Positions 9,602 through 19,140 of a stretch of 64,000 bases of DNA are shown one piece after another. The stretch is from Ruegeria lacuscaerulensis (GTDB lineage Bacteria > Pseudomonadota > Alphaproteobacteria > Rhodobacterales > Rhodobacteraceae). A program made the translations under genes and the position numbers. The notes under the pieces were generated by a model. The model saw nothing but the letters and a program-made list of their open reading frames with translations. It did not search any database and was not told the origin of the DNA. The DNA is taken from the NCBI RefSeq assembly GCF_013033355.1, contig NZ_WQDY01000013.1, positions 83,313-147,312 of the forward strand. Direction: 5' to 3'. Each line of letters starts with the position of its first letter. Position 1 is the stretch's first letter.

Positions 9602-10728
9602 GGCTACGTGCGGCTCTTGCTTTTGTCATTCTTGGATCACCCGTTTACGCGCAGACAGATCCTGCTACGGCGGCGTTGAATGCAGCCCGGCAACTGGAGC
9701 AAGCGTCAATCACCCTAACCGAGGCAGACAGCGCCCGTGACAGGGTTCGCGCCCTGACAGCAACCATTCAGGCCTATGAGGCTGGATTGACGGCCATGCG
9801 CGACGGGCTTCGACAAGCGGCAACACGTGAAGCGCAACTGTCCGCCGAGCTGCGGGCGCGCGAAAAGGACGTCGCGCAGCTGCTTGGTATTTTACAAACC
9901 ATAGAAACTACAAGCCCGCCTGTTTTGATGCTGCACCCGTCCGGCCCGCTCGGGTCGGCGCGCGCGGGGATGATGCTGTCAGAGGTCACACCCAGCTTGA
10001 ACGCCCGCGCGCAGTCGCTTGCGCGAGACCTGCAAGAAGTACAAACACTACGTTTGCTGCAGCAAAATGCATCCGAGACACTGGTCGAGGGGTTGGCTGG
10101 CGTACAAACCGCGCGCACCCGTTTAAGCGAAGCCATCGCTGACCGTACCGACTTGCCCCGCCGCTTTGTCGAAGATCCGATCCGCACAGCGATCCTGATC
10201 TCGTCCACCGAAACTCTGGACGGGTTCGCCAGCGGGTTGTCTCAGATTTCCGAGGGTGAGATTGCAGCCACAAACGCGGATGTCTCTGGTAAGAAAGGGC
10301 AGATACAGCTGCCAACTCAGGGTGTCATTCTGCATCACGCGGACGAAACAGATGCTGCGGGCGTAACACGTCCCGGTATTGTGCTTGCAACGCGGCCTAG
10401 GGCAATTGTTACATCTCCGACAGCGGCAACGATCCGATACCGCGGACCACTGCTGGATTTAGGGAATCTGGTAATTCTCGAACCTCAACCTGGGCTTTTG
10501 TTTGTGTTTTCGGGCCTGCAGGAGGTTTACGGTGAGACCGGACAGGTTATCCCCGAAGGCTCTCCGGTGGGGTTAATGCCGGGTGAGACGCCAGAAATCG
10601 GCGCTATTTTGTCAACAAGCGGTGATGGCACTGGAACTGACCGGTCAGAAACGCTCTATATAGAGGTAAGACAGGATAATAGCCCCGTGGACCCGGAATC
10701 TTGGTTTCGGACCGACAAGGATGGATAA
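9598..10728 (+). CDS. EnvC-like murein hydrolase activator (coiled coil plus degenerate M23/LytM domain)
   Basis: A 376-residue periplasmic protein. A signal peptide (to about VYA-QTD, residue 20) precedes long charged heptad-like segments (about 25-220) that should form a coiled coil, then a C-terminal LytM/M23-like domain (about 250-370). The zinc ligands of active M23 peptidases (HxxxD and HxH) are not visible, as in EnvC, which activates amidases rather than cutting peptidoglycan itself. It is coupled to gpmI upstream, and ctpA follows six bases after its stop, so it likely acts in cell separation or envelope remodelling. Confidence 0.85.
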   Translation: MRLRAALAFVILGSPVYAQTDPATAALNAARQLEQASITLTEADSARDRVRALTATIQAYEAGLTAMRDGLRQAATREAQLSAELRAREKDVAQLLGILQTIETTSPPVLMLHPSGPLGSARAGMMLSEVTPSLNARAQSLARDLQEVQTLRLLQQNASETLVEGLAGVQTARTRLSEAIADRTDLPRRFVEDPIRTAILISSTETLDGFASGLSQISEGEIAATNADVSGKKGQIQLPTQGVILHHADETDAAGVTRPGIVLATRPRAIVTSPTAATIRYRGPLLDLGNLVILEPQPGLLFVFSGLQEVYGETGQVIPEGSPVGLMPGETPEIGAILSTSGDGTGTDRSETLYIEVRQDNSPVDPESWFRTDKDG

Positions 10729-10734
10729 ACGAGT

Positions 10735-12075
10735 ATGAAGAAATTTGTGATGGCCGGTCTGGCCGGAACCCTGGCAGGCGTAATTGCAACAACTCAGATT
10801 GCTGGGCCGTTGCTGGCGCAAGAGGCCGAAAGCAAGGCCAGTGTCTACGAACAGCTTGATCTGTTTGGCGACATTTTCGAACGCATTCGCGCACAGTACG
10901 TGGAAGAGGTCGACTCGGAAGATTTGATCGAAGCAGCAATTGACGGGATGCTGACATCGTTGGACCCGCATTCCAGTTACCTGTCCCCGAATGACGCGGA
11001 ACAGATGCGCGTGCAGACCAGAGGCGAATTTGGCGGGTTGGGAATTGAAGTCACCCAAGAAGAAGGGTTTGTGAAAGTCGTTTCGCCTATAGATGGCACT
11101 CCGGCGGACGAAGCTGGAATCGAGGCGGGCGATTTCATCACGCATGTCGATGGTGAAAGCATTCTGGGTCTGACGCTAGACAAGGCCGTTGATCTGATGC
11201 GTGGCCCGGTTGGGTCCGAGATCGTGATCACCGTGGTGCGCGAAGGCGAGCAGGAACCATTCGACGTCACAATTGTTCGCGATACTATCAAACTGACCGC
11301 CGTACGCGCGCGGACTGAGGGCACCAGCGTTGTATTGCGAGTGACCACATTTAACGATCAGACCTTCCCGAACCTGCAGACCGGTCTGGACGAACAGATC
11401 AAAGAAATCGGTGGAATCGACAAAGTTAACGGCGTCGTACTGGACCTTCGAAACAACCCTGGCGGGTTGCTGACACAAGCCATCAAGGTTTCGGACGCCT
11501 TCCTGAACGAAGGCGAAATCGTCTCGACCCGTGGTCGCGATCCGGGCGAGGGCGAACGGTTCAACGCTACCGCTGGCGATCTGGCTGAGGGCAAGCCGAT
11601 CGTGGTTCTGATCAACGGCGGTTCTGCCTCGGCCTCCGAGATTGTGGCCGGCGCACTGCAGGATCACCGCCGCGCTATCGTTGTCGGCACCAAGAGCTTT
11701 GGCAAAGGCTCGGTCCAAACGGTCATGCCGTTGCGTGGGGATGGGGCGATGCGTCTGACCACGTCGCGCTACTACACTCCATCAGGACGTTCGATTCAGG
11801 CACTTGGAGTCAGCCCGGATATCATCGTGGAACAGCCACGCCCCGCGCCGGCGACCGAAGAAGAGGAAGACAACCGTCCCTCACGCTCCGAAGCTGACCT
11901 GCGTGGCAGCCTGAACAATGACAGCCTCAGCGAAGATGAAATCCGGCAAATCGAGGAAGATCGCGCGAAAGCCGAAGCAACAGCGGAGTTGCGCGAAGAG
12001 GATTATCAGTTGGCCTACGCAATTGATATCCTTAAGGGTTTGTCGGCCTTCAACCCGAACGGCCCATCCCAATAA
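10735..12075 (+). CDS. ctpA: Carboxy-terminal processing protease, S41 family
   Basis: A 446-residue periplasmic serine protease. A signal sequence (to about LLAQ-EAE, residue 28) precedes an N-terminal helical part, a PDZ domain (about 85-170) and the S41 catalytic domain. The nucleophile serine lies in GGSASASEIVAGALQD and the general-base lysine in GTKSFGKGSVQT. The C-terminal region (about 370-430) is acidic and glutamate-rich. Such proteases trim envelope proteins and peptidoglycan hydrolases, which fits the neighbouring EnvC-like gene. A terminator follows directly. Confidence 0.95.
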   Translation: MKKFVMAGLAGTLAGVIATTQIAGPLLAQEAESKASVYEQLDLFGDIFERIRAQYVEEVDSEDLIEAAIDGMLTSLDPHSSYLSPNDAEQMRVQTRGEFGGLGIEVTQEEGFVKVVSPIDGTPADEAGIEAGDFITHVDGESILGLTLDKAVDLMRGPVGSEIVITVVREGEQEPFDVTIVRDTIKLTAVRARTEGTSVVLRVTTFNDQTFPNLQTGLDEQIKEIGGIDKVNGVVLDLRNNPGGLLTQAIKVSDAFLNEGEIVSTRGRDPGEGERFNATAGDLAEGKPIVVLINGGSASASEIVAGALQDHRRAIVVGTKSFGKGSVQTVMPLRGDGAMRLTTSRYYTPSGRSIQALGVSPDIIVEQPRPAPATEEEEDNRPSRSEADLRGSLNNDSLSEDEIRQIEEDRAKAEATAELREEDYQLAYAIDILKGLSAFNPNGPSQ

Positions 12076-12079
12076 CAAG

Positions 12080-12106
12080 AAAGGGCCGCTCAAAAGGCGG
12101 CCCTTT
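12080..12106. terminator. Bidirectional terminator between ctpA and the MFS exporter
   Basis: AAAGGGCCGC at 12080-12089 pairs with GCGGCCCTTT at 12097-12106 around a 7-base loop, followed by one more T. It lies between two converging genes and can serve both. Confidence 0.85.
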
Positions 12107-12107
12107 T

Positions 12108-13634
12108 CTACTCCTCGATCTTTCGTAATTTTTCTTCGTTCAACCGTAGGGCAAGGATTACTCCGACCGAAACGGAGAGGGCGGCAAAAACAAAGGCCAT
12201 ATTCATTCCAGCATCAAACGCCGAAGCGATCGCGGCTTTAACCTTTTCAGCTTCGGCCGAGCTGAGTTTAGCCATGACAGCTTTTGCAGAGTCCGTGGTG
12301 AGCGTGCCGCCGTTTATGGCCCTCTGATCGGTCTCAGACATCTGAATCCCGTCCGCACCAAGCTGTCTGGCAAGGCTGGACAAGCTGGTGACGTACATAA
12401 TGGCCGTGGCTATCGCGACCGAGATCGCCCCGTACACGAGATGGGCCATAAAGCTCAACCCGCCTACAAGTCCGGCGCGTTCAGGCTTGACTGCGCTCAC
12501 GGCGGCTGTACCCGAAGGCCCGACCGTTAATGTTGCACCAAGCCCGATCATGGCCATGCCTGGCAATATCTGGAAGTATCCAAGCCCAGTTGGCATCACC
12601 ACGATGCTGATTGCTCCAAACGTGGCGAACAGATACCCCCATAACAACAGGCGTTTGGGACCGAAGTCGTTGTACAGAGTACCGGATACAATAGATCCGA
12701 CTGCCAGCAATATGGTGAGGGGCGCCAATCCCAGCGCCGAGTGAAAGACGGACCAGCCCAGAACCTTTTGCATGTATTGAGGGAAATAAAGTAACCCTAC
12801 AAAAACCGCCGACACATTGAACATATTCAGGCCCAACGTGATCCGAAACTCGCGATTTTGCATCATTTGAGGCAACAGCAACGGTTCTTTCACGCGCTTT
12901 TCGACCTTTGGAAAGGCAACGAACAAAGCAGCGCTAACGAAGAACAGCATCAGAAGCGGCGGCGACACCCATCCCCAATCCGCACCAACGTCCAGCCCGT
13001 AAAGTAAAAGCAAAACGGCAAAAGACAAAACGGCCATCCCGGCAAAATCCAAATGTTCGCCCTGTTTGTGTTGGGTTTCCCGCTCCATCAGCACCAGCGC
13101 GGTGACCATTGAAATGGTTGAGAACACCACGTTAGCCAGGAAAAACAAACGCCAGTCACCAAAACTGACCGCCGCGCCACTGATCAGCGGTCCGATGACG
13201 TTCCCGGTCGTGACGCCAGCGAGGATCATCCCCATAATTATCGCGCGATGTTCAGGCTTCGATATTTTGGTCGCACCAAAGGCCAATGTACACGGCCAGA
13301 CACAGCCCGCACCGATGCCCTGTAACGCCCGAGACACGATCAGAAAATCCAAACTGGGCGCAAAAAAGCACATAAGGGACGCGAACAGAAAAATAATAAG
13401 GCCGTTCAGCATCATACGACGATGGCCAAACATATCTCCCATCCGTCCTCCGGCGACCATCGTCATCGCAAAGAACAGAGCATAGATGTTCAAAACCCAT
13501 TGAGTACTGGTGATATCCGCGTCAAAGCTGTTTTCGATCGCCGGTACCAGGATCAATGCACCGGTAAAATCTATTCCGATGCCAAACCCAGTCACCATCA
13601 ACGCGATGACTTTGATTATGCTGGTGCGATCCAT
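12108..13634 (-). CDS. MFS transporter, DHA2-type drug/proton antiporter
   Basis: A 508-residue inner membrane protein with roughly fourteen hydrophobic segments, as in the DHA2 (EmrB/QacA) branch of the major facilitator superfamily. The motif A region GGRMGDMFGHRRM follows helix 2, and a motif C-like stretch (GVTTGNVIGPLISG) lies in helix 5. It probably exports a toxic organic compound by proton exchange. A large polar loop (about residues 420-470) separates the last two helices, as is common in this branch. No adaptor gene (EmrA type) is adjacent, and the substrate is unknown. Confidence 0.88.
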   Translation of the reverse strand: MDRTSIIKVIALMVTGFGIGIDFTGALILVPAIENSFDADITSTQWVLNIYALFFAMTMVAGGRMGDMFGHRRMMLNGLIIFLFASLMCFFAPSLDFLIVSRALQGIGAGCVWPCTLAFGATKISKPEHRAIIMGMILAGVTTGNVIGPLISGAAVSFGDWRLFFLANVVFSTISMVTALVLMERETQHKQGEHLDFAGMAVLSFAVLLLLYGLDVGADWGWVSPPLLMLFFVSAALFVAFPKVEKRVKEPLLLPQMMQNREFRITLGLNMFNVSAVFVGLLYFPQYMQKVLGWSVFHSALGLAPLTILLAVGSIVSGTLYNDFGPKRLLLWGYLFATFGAISIVVMPTGLGYFQILPGMAMIGLGATLTVGPSGTAAVSAVKPERAGLVGGLSFMAHLVYGAISVAIATAIMYVTSLSSLARQLGADGIQMSETDQRAINGGTLTTDSAKAVMAKLSSAEAEKVKAAIASAFDAGMNMAFVFAALSVSVGVILALRLNEEKLRKIEE

Positions 13635-13722
13635 GTAAACATCCTGAGTCTAAAAAATGGAACCAGTGATGCATGAAATTGGTTTTTAAGATAGAAAAAA
13701 GAGGGAACGTATTCGCAGAAGG

Positions 13723-14082
13723 TTAGTCCGAAGCGCTGTGTGACCTGCGGAACGCTTGCTTCAACATATCCAACTCGGCACGCAACAGCTCAACCTCGAC
13801 CCGCAGATCATTTTCAACCGGTGAGCCTGCAATGATCGAGAAATCGCCTAGCTTTTCCGAGGTCGCTTCATCGACAACTAAAAATGTGTGCACCCCATCC
13901 GATAAAGCTGAATTGGGGACCGGCACAGTTAAACGCCATCCGTCATCCATCTCTGTCAGTTCGGTGTCCACGATTTCCTGATCACGGTATCTGACCTTGA
14001 CGCAAGGTTCTTCGTCTGCGGTCAGATGAGCTTGCCAAATGCCGTTTTCAAGAAATAGAGGCGTGAGAGAAAGCTGTTTCAT
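13723..14082 (-). CDS. Hypothetical protein with beta-rich body and C-terminal coiled coil
   Basis: A 119-residue cytoplasmic protein that I cannot name. The first 85 or so residues alternate hydrophobic and charged positions, suggesting a small beta domain. The last 30 (ENDLRVEVELLRAELDMLKQAF) have a strong leucine heptad pattern and should form a short coiled coil. It starts 10 bases after the stop of the 253-residue hypothetical gene, so the two are one operon and their products may interact. Confidence 0.7.
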   Translation of the reverse strand: MKQLSLTPLFLENGIWQAHLTADEEPCVKVRYRDQEIVDTELTEMDDGWRLTVPVPNSALSDGVHTFLVVDEATSEKLGDFSIIAGSPVENDLRVEVELLRAELDMLKQAFRRSHSASD

Positions 14083-14092
14083 TGACGGGGCC

Positions 14093-14854
14093 TCACAAAT
14101 CGGCTCGGTGGTGTCGGCAGAAAGTCAGATCGTGCAGCACAACGCTGTTCATAGAAGGACGGTCAAAAATCACGTCCAACCAGACCTTCTGAATCCGCTG
14201 TTCATTCAAAGGCAGATGCGCCAGGTCAAAATCGATCGCGTGGGACATATCACATCGCTCTAACCCGCGCAGCACCTGATCTGTGTTCGGTCCGTGCTGT
14301 ATGTTAAGCCGGGCCATGGCGCTTATCTCGCGTTCCGCCTGCAAACCGAGATCGACCCGGAAAAGATGCTCTTTGGTCAGATTCCAGGTCGCTTCAGATG
14401 GAAGTTCCACTGATACCGATAGGAACGACCCGCTGAACGCAAATACCTCTGTGCTTAGGCCGAATGGAGCGAGGTCTTTATCCGTGGCATTTCTAATTTG
14501 TCGCGCGGCTATCTCACACAGGGCGCAGTCATGGAACAATGTCACCTGACCGTCCAACTCTGCTTTGCGCGGGACCGACGCGACGCCTCGGCGGGGCAGG
14601 GGCCGACGCCACAAATCCGGACGCCAAGACCAATCCGTTCCAAGAGGTTTGGGAAACTGCTCGGACCCGACCGACGGCCACCTTAACCTACTGTCAGCTT
14701 GAGAAATCAAACTGTCCAGATGAGAGCGCAGTTTGCGGGCTTCATCACGTTGTTTTCTCAACTGCAGCGTTTTTGTAGCCGACGCATCCTGCGCAGCTTG
14801 GCGCCAACGGGCAAGAACCCGTTGGTGAATATAGCGATCCAGAAGTTTGCCCAT
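14093..14854 (-). CDS. Hypothetical protein, Rhodobacterales-type (possibly DUF6478)
   Basis: A 253-residue protein with no signal peptide or membrane segment. Residues 1-55 are basic and helical (RKQRDEARKLRSHLDSLI). The middle contains WPSVGSEQFPKPLGTDWSWRPDLWRRPL, and the C-terminal half is a beta-rich domain ending in a HDLTFCRHHRADL tail. From memory it resembles a family confined to Rhodobacterales that is carried as DUF6478; I could not verify this. It is the first gene of the pair with the 119-residue gene and is divergent from the degenerate ABC gene, sharing a 241-base intergenic region. Confidence 0.7.
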   Translation of the reverse strand: MGKLLDRYIHQRVLARWRQAAQDASATKTLQLRKQRDEARKLRSHLDSLISQADSRLRWPSVGSEQFPKPLGTDWSWRPDLWRRPLPRRGVASVPRKAELDGQVTLFHDCALCEIAARQIRNATDKDLAPFGLSTEVFAFSGSFLSVSVELPSEATWNLTKEHLFRVDLGLQAEREISAMARLNIQHGPNTDQVLRGLERCDMSHAIDFDLAHLPLNEQRIQKVWLDVIFDRPSMNSVVLHDLTFCRHHRADL

Positions 14855-15095
14855 GGTCCCATCGCCTGAAATTGCCTTTCTTTAATCAAAGACCGGGTCA
14901 AAGATAAGGCGCAAACGGTGTAGCGGGGATTAAATTTTGATTTTTAGCTAACGCTTTCTAGTGGGCAGGCAGTTTGTTGTCTGATAGGCGATCCACCGTT
15001 CTTGCAATCGGTCGGGCCAATGCGTACCGTCCGGCACCTGATTGCCGTGGATCATCCGAATACTACGTACCAAAACCGTGAGGCAGGGCCGGGGC

Positions 15096-18000
15096 ATGGA
15101 ACCCACTCTTTTTTCATTCATTTGGAAATATTCCAAGAAACAGCAGCTAATTCTGTTGGTGCTCACCGTCTTGTCTTTTCCTTTTCTCTACGCCTCATTG
15201 GAGTTGCCGAAACAGATCATAAATGACGCGATTGGCGCGCCGGCAGATACCGTCACAGTGTTCGGAATAACGGTCACACAAGTTCAGTACCTGCTGATCT
15301 TGTGTGTGGCATTTCTGGCCACGGTCATCGCCAGCGGGTTGATGAAGATGCGCATCAACACGATGAAGGGCGTGCTGGCCGAGCGGATGCTGCGGCGTCT
15401 GCGATTCACCTTGATCCACCGCACCATGCGGTTCCCCAAATCGTACTTTGCCACCACCAGTCAGGGTGAGTTGGTGTCGATGATCACGTCTGAGGCCGAA
15501 CCGATGGGCGGGCTAATGGGTGACGCCATCGCACAACCAGTGTTCCAATTCGGCCAGATGATGACCATCGTGACCTTTTTGTTCATGCAAAGTGTGTGGT
15601 TCGGCCTTGCCAGTATCGCCCTGATCCCATTGCAGGCGTGGCTGATCCCAAAACTGCAGCGCCAGATTAACCTGTTGAACAAGGATCGTATTCAGCAGGT
15701 GCGACAGCTGAGCTCGGAGATTGGCGAAAGTGCAGCTGGCATCAGTGATCTGCGCGCGAACGGTGGATGGCGTTATCGCCTGGCGCAGTTCAGTTACCGA
15801 CTTGGGACTTTGTTCGAGATCCGCTTCAAGATTTACAACAAAAAGTTCTTCATGAAGTTCCTCAACAATCTGATCACTCAGATGACGCCCTTTCTGTTTT
15901 ATTCGGTCGGCGGTTATCTTGCGATCACCGGAGAGGTCACGGTCGGCGCGCTTGTTGCGGCTCTGGGCGCGTATAAAGATCTGAGTGGCCCTTGGAAGGA
16001 TCTTCTGACCTACTACAATCAAGTTCAGGACATGTCATTGCGCTGGGAAATCGTTACCGAGCGTTTTGCGCCGGACAACATGATCCCGGAAGAGCTGTTC
16101 GTAGGTGAGCCTGAAACGATCCCGCGCCTTACAGGCGACATCGAGTTGCACAATGTGACTGTCCGCGACGATGACGGCAAAACGATCCTCGAAGACATCG
16201 ACCTGACGATACCAAGTGGCGCTCGGGTCGCCATCAAGTCGTCGAGCGCAGCAGAACGAAGTGCTCTGGCACAGGTGCTGACACGCGAGTTGTTACCAGT
16301 TCAGGGCGATATCAAGATCGCAGGCCATAACCTTGCGAGCCTGCATCAAGCCGTCATTGCCGCCCGTATCGGATACGCCTATTCACGCCCGTACTTGTTT
16401 GACGGGACATTGGGCGACAACCTCTTGATGCCGCTGCGCACCCATCCGCAACAATCAGATGATGAAGCGAATACCCCAACACGGTGGAAGATAGAAGCCG
16501 AGCGATCCGGGAACCCAACCGACTCACTTTCCGCGGAATGGATTGATCCGGGCCTTGCGGGGCTGGAAAACGCTGACCAGATTCGCGACTGGTGGTTCGA
16601 GCTGGTCGAAGCGATGGGGATCGACGAGTTCATGTTCCGCCGCACTTTGCGTACACAGTTTGATCCAGCGCAACATCCGGCGCTGGCGCGCGACGTTGTA
16701 GCGCTTCGCGAGAGCGTCGCGCAGCGGCTGCGCGAAAAGAACCTGGACCGATATGTGTACCGGTTCGATCCCGACCGGTTTAACCCGGCTGTGCCGTTGG
16801 GCGGCAACTTGCTGTATGCAGCCCCGTCCCGCGATATTTCTCCGGACATTCTGGCCGGTGACGGGCGGTTTCTGGCAATGCTGCGGGCACATGATCTGGA
16901 TGACGAAGCAATGGCTATAGCCCGGGCCGTTCTGCACACGCTGAACCAGACTTTCGGGCGCGATGGAACAGATCACCCTCTGTTTCTGCGGCTGGGCATG
17001 ACAAAGGACATGTACTACCGTCTGCTGGACATCGAAGATCGCCGTAAGGCCAAGGGCGACGATGCCATCAACGAACGTGAGCGTGCATTGCTGCTAACCG
17101 TTCCGTTTTTGTTGACTGCCGAGCAAATTGGCCCCGACTTTCCCGATGAATATAAGGAAAAGATTCTTTCCATCCGCAGCGGTCAGGCCGAAAGGTTGCG
17201 CGCCTCAATGAATGGCATGTTCATTCCTGTCGCCCCAGACACCTATATCGACCGCATGACCGTTATGGAAAACGCACTGTTCGGACGGATTTCTCTTACT
17301 GCGGGTGCCCACGCCGAAGACATCGAAGATGTAGTCGCCGAAGCGATGAACGAAGCGGGTCTGCGCCGCCGCGCAGCGGCCATCATCTATGACCTGCCAT
17401 CGGGTCTGGGCGGGAACAATCTCCCGACAGTATTCCAGGAACGTGCGGCCTTTTCCCGTGCAGGGATCAAGCGGCCCGACGTTCTGATTCTGGACACAGC
17501 GTTGGCAAGCCACGATTCGGAAAGCCGTTTGCGTACACGTCTTAAGCTGCGTGAATTGCTGCCCGACTCAATCATGATTTTCATGGAAAACCGGTTTGAC
17601 CATCCCGAAGCCTATGACCTTTTTGTGGAAATCAAGGACGGTCGGATTGATGGCGTATCTAAAGCTCGCGTTGAAGACGAGCCAGATGCCACGGCCGATT
17701 TGAGCCGCAAACTCAAGATCATTTCCTCGACCGAGCTGTTTTCGGGCGTCGATGGCCGCAACCAAAGACTGCTGGCCTTTTCTGCCCAATGGTATGACGC
17801 AACCGCCGGTCAGGTGATCTTTTCACGCGGACAGGCTCCAGATGCCGCCTATTTGTGTATTTCTGGTCAAGCAAGGCTGGAATGGCCTGAAGAAGGCGGA
17901 GAAGCGCGGCCGATCTCAGATGTCGAACCTGGTCGACTGATTGGGGATCTGTCCGTCATCACAGGCGATCCGCGCCAATTGGACCTCGTGGCTGTTAGCG

Positions 18001-18182
18001 ATTGTTCTTTTTTACGGATAGGAGCCGAGGAGCTACGCGCTGTTGTTGATAGCGACGCAAAAGTCGCAACGCAGCTGTTGCAAACAGTGGCCGGATACCT
18101 GACATCACTCGCCGTCCGTGTAAACGAAAAGGACTCGACCATTTTCTTTGAAGGCACCGACGCTGCAGGTCCGGAAACTTGA
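15096..18182 (+). CDS. ABC-exporter-like membrane protein with degenerate ATPase and C-terminal cyclic-nucleotide-binding domain
   Basis: A 1028-residue protein. Residues about 15-320 form a six-helix ABC exporter membrane domain. An ABC-like nucleotide-binding domain begins near residue 348, but its motifs are eroded. The Walker A region reads VAIKSSSAAERSALAQ with no GxxGxGK. The Q-loop region is IGYAYSRPYLFDG, without the glutamine. The Walker B region ends VLILDTALASHD, without the catalytic glutamate, and the switch histidine is replaced in IFMENRFD. About 280 extra residues are inserted between the two halves of the domain. Residues about 887-1008 are a cNMP-binding beta roll. The ATG at 15096 is preferred over an upstream alternative. 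It overlaps or abuts a CPBP protease gene. It probably cannot power transport itself and may be a sensor or scaffold. Confidence 0.85.
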   Translation: MEPTLFSFIWKYSKKQQLILLVLTVLSFPFLYASLELPKQIINDAIGAPADTVTVFGITVTQVQYLLILCVAFLATVIASGLMKMRINTMKGVLAERMLRRLRFTLIHRTMRFPKSYFATTSQGELVSMITSEAEPMGGLMGDAIAQPVFQFGQMMTIVTFLFMQSVWFGLASIALIPLQAWLIPKLQRQINLLNKDRIQQVRQLSSEIGESAAGISDLRANGGWRYRLAQFSYRLGTLFEIRFKIYNKKFFMKFLNNLITQMTPFLFYSVGGYLAITGEVTVGALVAALGAYKDLSGPWKDLLTYYNQVQDMSLRWEIVTERFAPDNMIPEELFVGEPETIPRLTGDIELHNVTVRDDDGKTILEDIDLTIPSGARVAIKSSSAAERSALAQVLTRELLPVQGDIKIAGHNLASLHQAVIAARIGYAYSRPYLFDGTLGDNLLMPLRTHPQQSDDEANTPTRWKIEAERSGNPTDSLSAEWIDPGLAGLENADQIRDWWFELVEAMGIDEFMFRRTLRTQFDPAQHPALARDVVALRESVAQRLREKNLDRYVYRFDPDRFNPAVPLGGNLLYAAPSRDISPDILAGDGRFLAMLRAHDLDDEAMAIARAVLHTLNQTFGRDGTDHPLFLRLGMTKDMYYRLLDIEDRRKAKGDDAINERERALLLTVPFLLTAEQIGPDFPDEYKEKILSIRSGQAERLRASMNGMFIPVAPDTYIDRMTVMENALFGRISLTAGAHAEDIEDVVAEAMNEAGLRRRAAAIIYDLPSGLGGNNLPTVFQERAAFSRAGIKRPDVLILDTALASHDSESRLRTRLKLRELLPDSIMIFMENRFDHPEAYDLFVEIKDGRIDGVSKARVEDEPDATADLSRKLKIISSTELFSGVDGRNQRLLAFSAQWYDATAGQVIFSRGQAPDAAYLCISGQARLEWPEEGGEARPISDVEPGRLIGDLSVITGDPRQLDLVAVSDCSFLRIGAEELRAVVDSDAKVATQLLQTVAGYLTSLAVRVNEKDSTIFFEGTDAAGPET

Positions 18183-18184
18183 AC

Positions 18185-19081
18185 ATGGGCAAGCGAACAC
18201 GTCCGACTTATTCGGCCCATGAAGTGTTGGTGGCCCAGGCCAGATCAAACCCTGAATTGTGGAGGCTTTTTGCGGGTCTAGGATTGATCGTGGCGGTCGT
18301 TATCGCATTGAACCTTGCGATTTTCGCTTTCGCGGCTTGGGTGGGATCCTCCGCTTGGGCCGCTGGGCTTTTGACCGGATCGACACCATTCGCGCTGCTT
18401 GTGTTGCTGGCCAGCTTTGCATTCGTGACTGTCGGAGTAAGATTGGCCGTACGGCAAGTACACCACAGAAACTTGCGATCGGTCTTGGGCCCGTTTCCGG
18501 AAACCCTTGTCCAATTCTGGCGCGTTTTCAGGACATTGCTCTTGCTTGGAGCGGTCGTTGCCGTTTTGCCACCTTACGACATGGGCACCGAGTTGATCTC
18601 CAATACACCACTTGCGACATGGCTGATGTTTTTACCTTTGTCGCTTGCAGCTGTCCTGATTCAAACAAGCGCCGAAGAGATCCTGTTCCGCGGCTATATA
18701 CAACAGTCTTTGGCGGCGCGATTCAGGTCGCCACTTATTTGGATCGGTGTGCCGTCCATTTTATTTGCAGCTGGTCACTACGCACCCGGAACCGCCGGTT
18801 CCAATGCTGGTCTTATTGCGCTGTGGTCCTGCATGTTTGGCGTTTTGGCTGCGGACCTAACGGCCCGAGCAGGCACATTGGGGCCCGCTATCGCGCTACA
18901 CTTCTTTAATAACATCATTGCGTTATTGTTTATCTCGCTGCCTGATAGCCTCAGCAGTCTTGCGCTTTACGTGCTGCCATACGACATGTCGGACACCGAT
19001 GTTCTGCGGCAGTGGCTACTTGTCGATTTCGCTGTGATGATTGTCGGATGGCTCGCTGCGCGACTTGCACTCAGGCGTTGA
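18185..19081 (+). CDS. CPBP-family intramembrane glutamic protease
   Basis: A membrane protein of about 298 residues with some eight hydrophobic segments. The CPBP/Abi signature is present: EEILFRGYIQQSL (EExxxR), a second motif around AAGHYAPG, and ALHFFNNIIALLF with the HxxxN pair. Such proteins are intramembrane proteases related to Rce1, or carry out other roles in bacteriocin immunity and envelope signalling. The ATG lies three bases after the preceding stop; a TTG overlapping that stop is the alternative start. Co-transcription with the degenerate ABC/cNMP protein suggests they act together. Confidence 0.88.
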   Translation: MGKRTRPTYSAHEVLVAQARSNPELWRLFAGLGLIVAVVIALNLAIFAFAAWVGSSAWAAGLLTGSTPFALLVLLASFAFVTVGVRLAVRQVHHRNLRSVLGPFPETLVQFWRVFRTLLLLGAVVAVLPPYDMGTELISNTPLATWLMFLPLSLAAVLIQTSAEEILFRGYIQQSLAARFRSPLIWIGVPSILFAAGHYAPGTAGSNAGLIALWSCMFGVLAADLTARAGTLGPAIALHFFNNIIALLFISLPDSLSSLALYVLPYDMSDTDVLRQWLLVDFAVMIVGWLAARLALRR

Positions 19082-19140
19082 TTGCATTTCTTTCCGTAGC
19101 GTCTTATTTGACGTCAAAGCCGCATCAGCAAGGTTCCGAT

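Noticed and set aside
10615..10728. Possible second start for ctpA inside the EnvC-like gene
   Set aside because: The signal peptide of ctpA begins at 10735 after GGATAAACGAGT, and the EnvC-like gene is complete to 10728.
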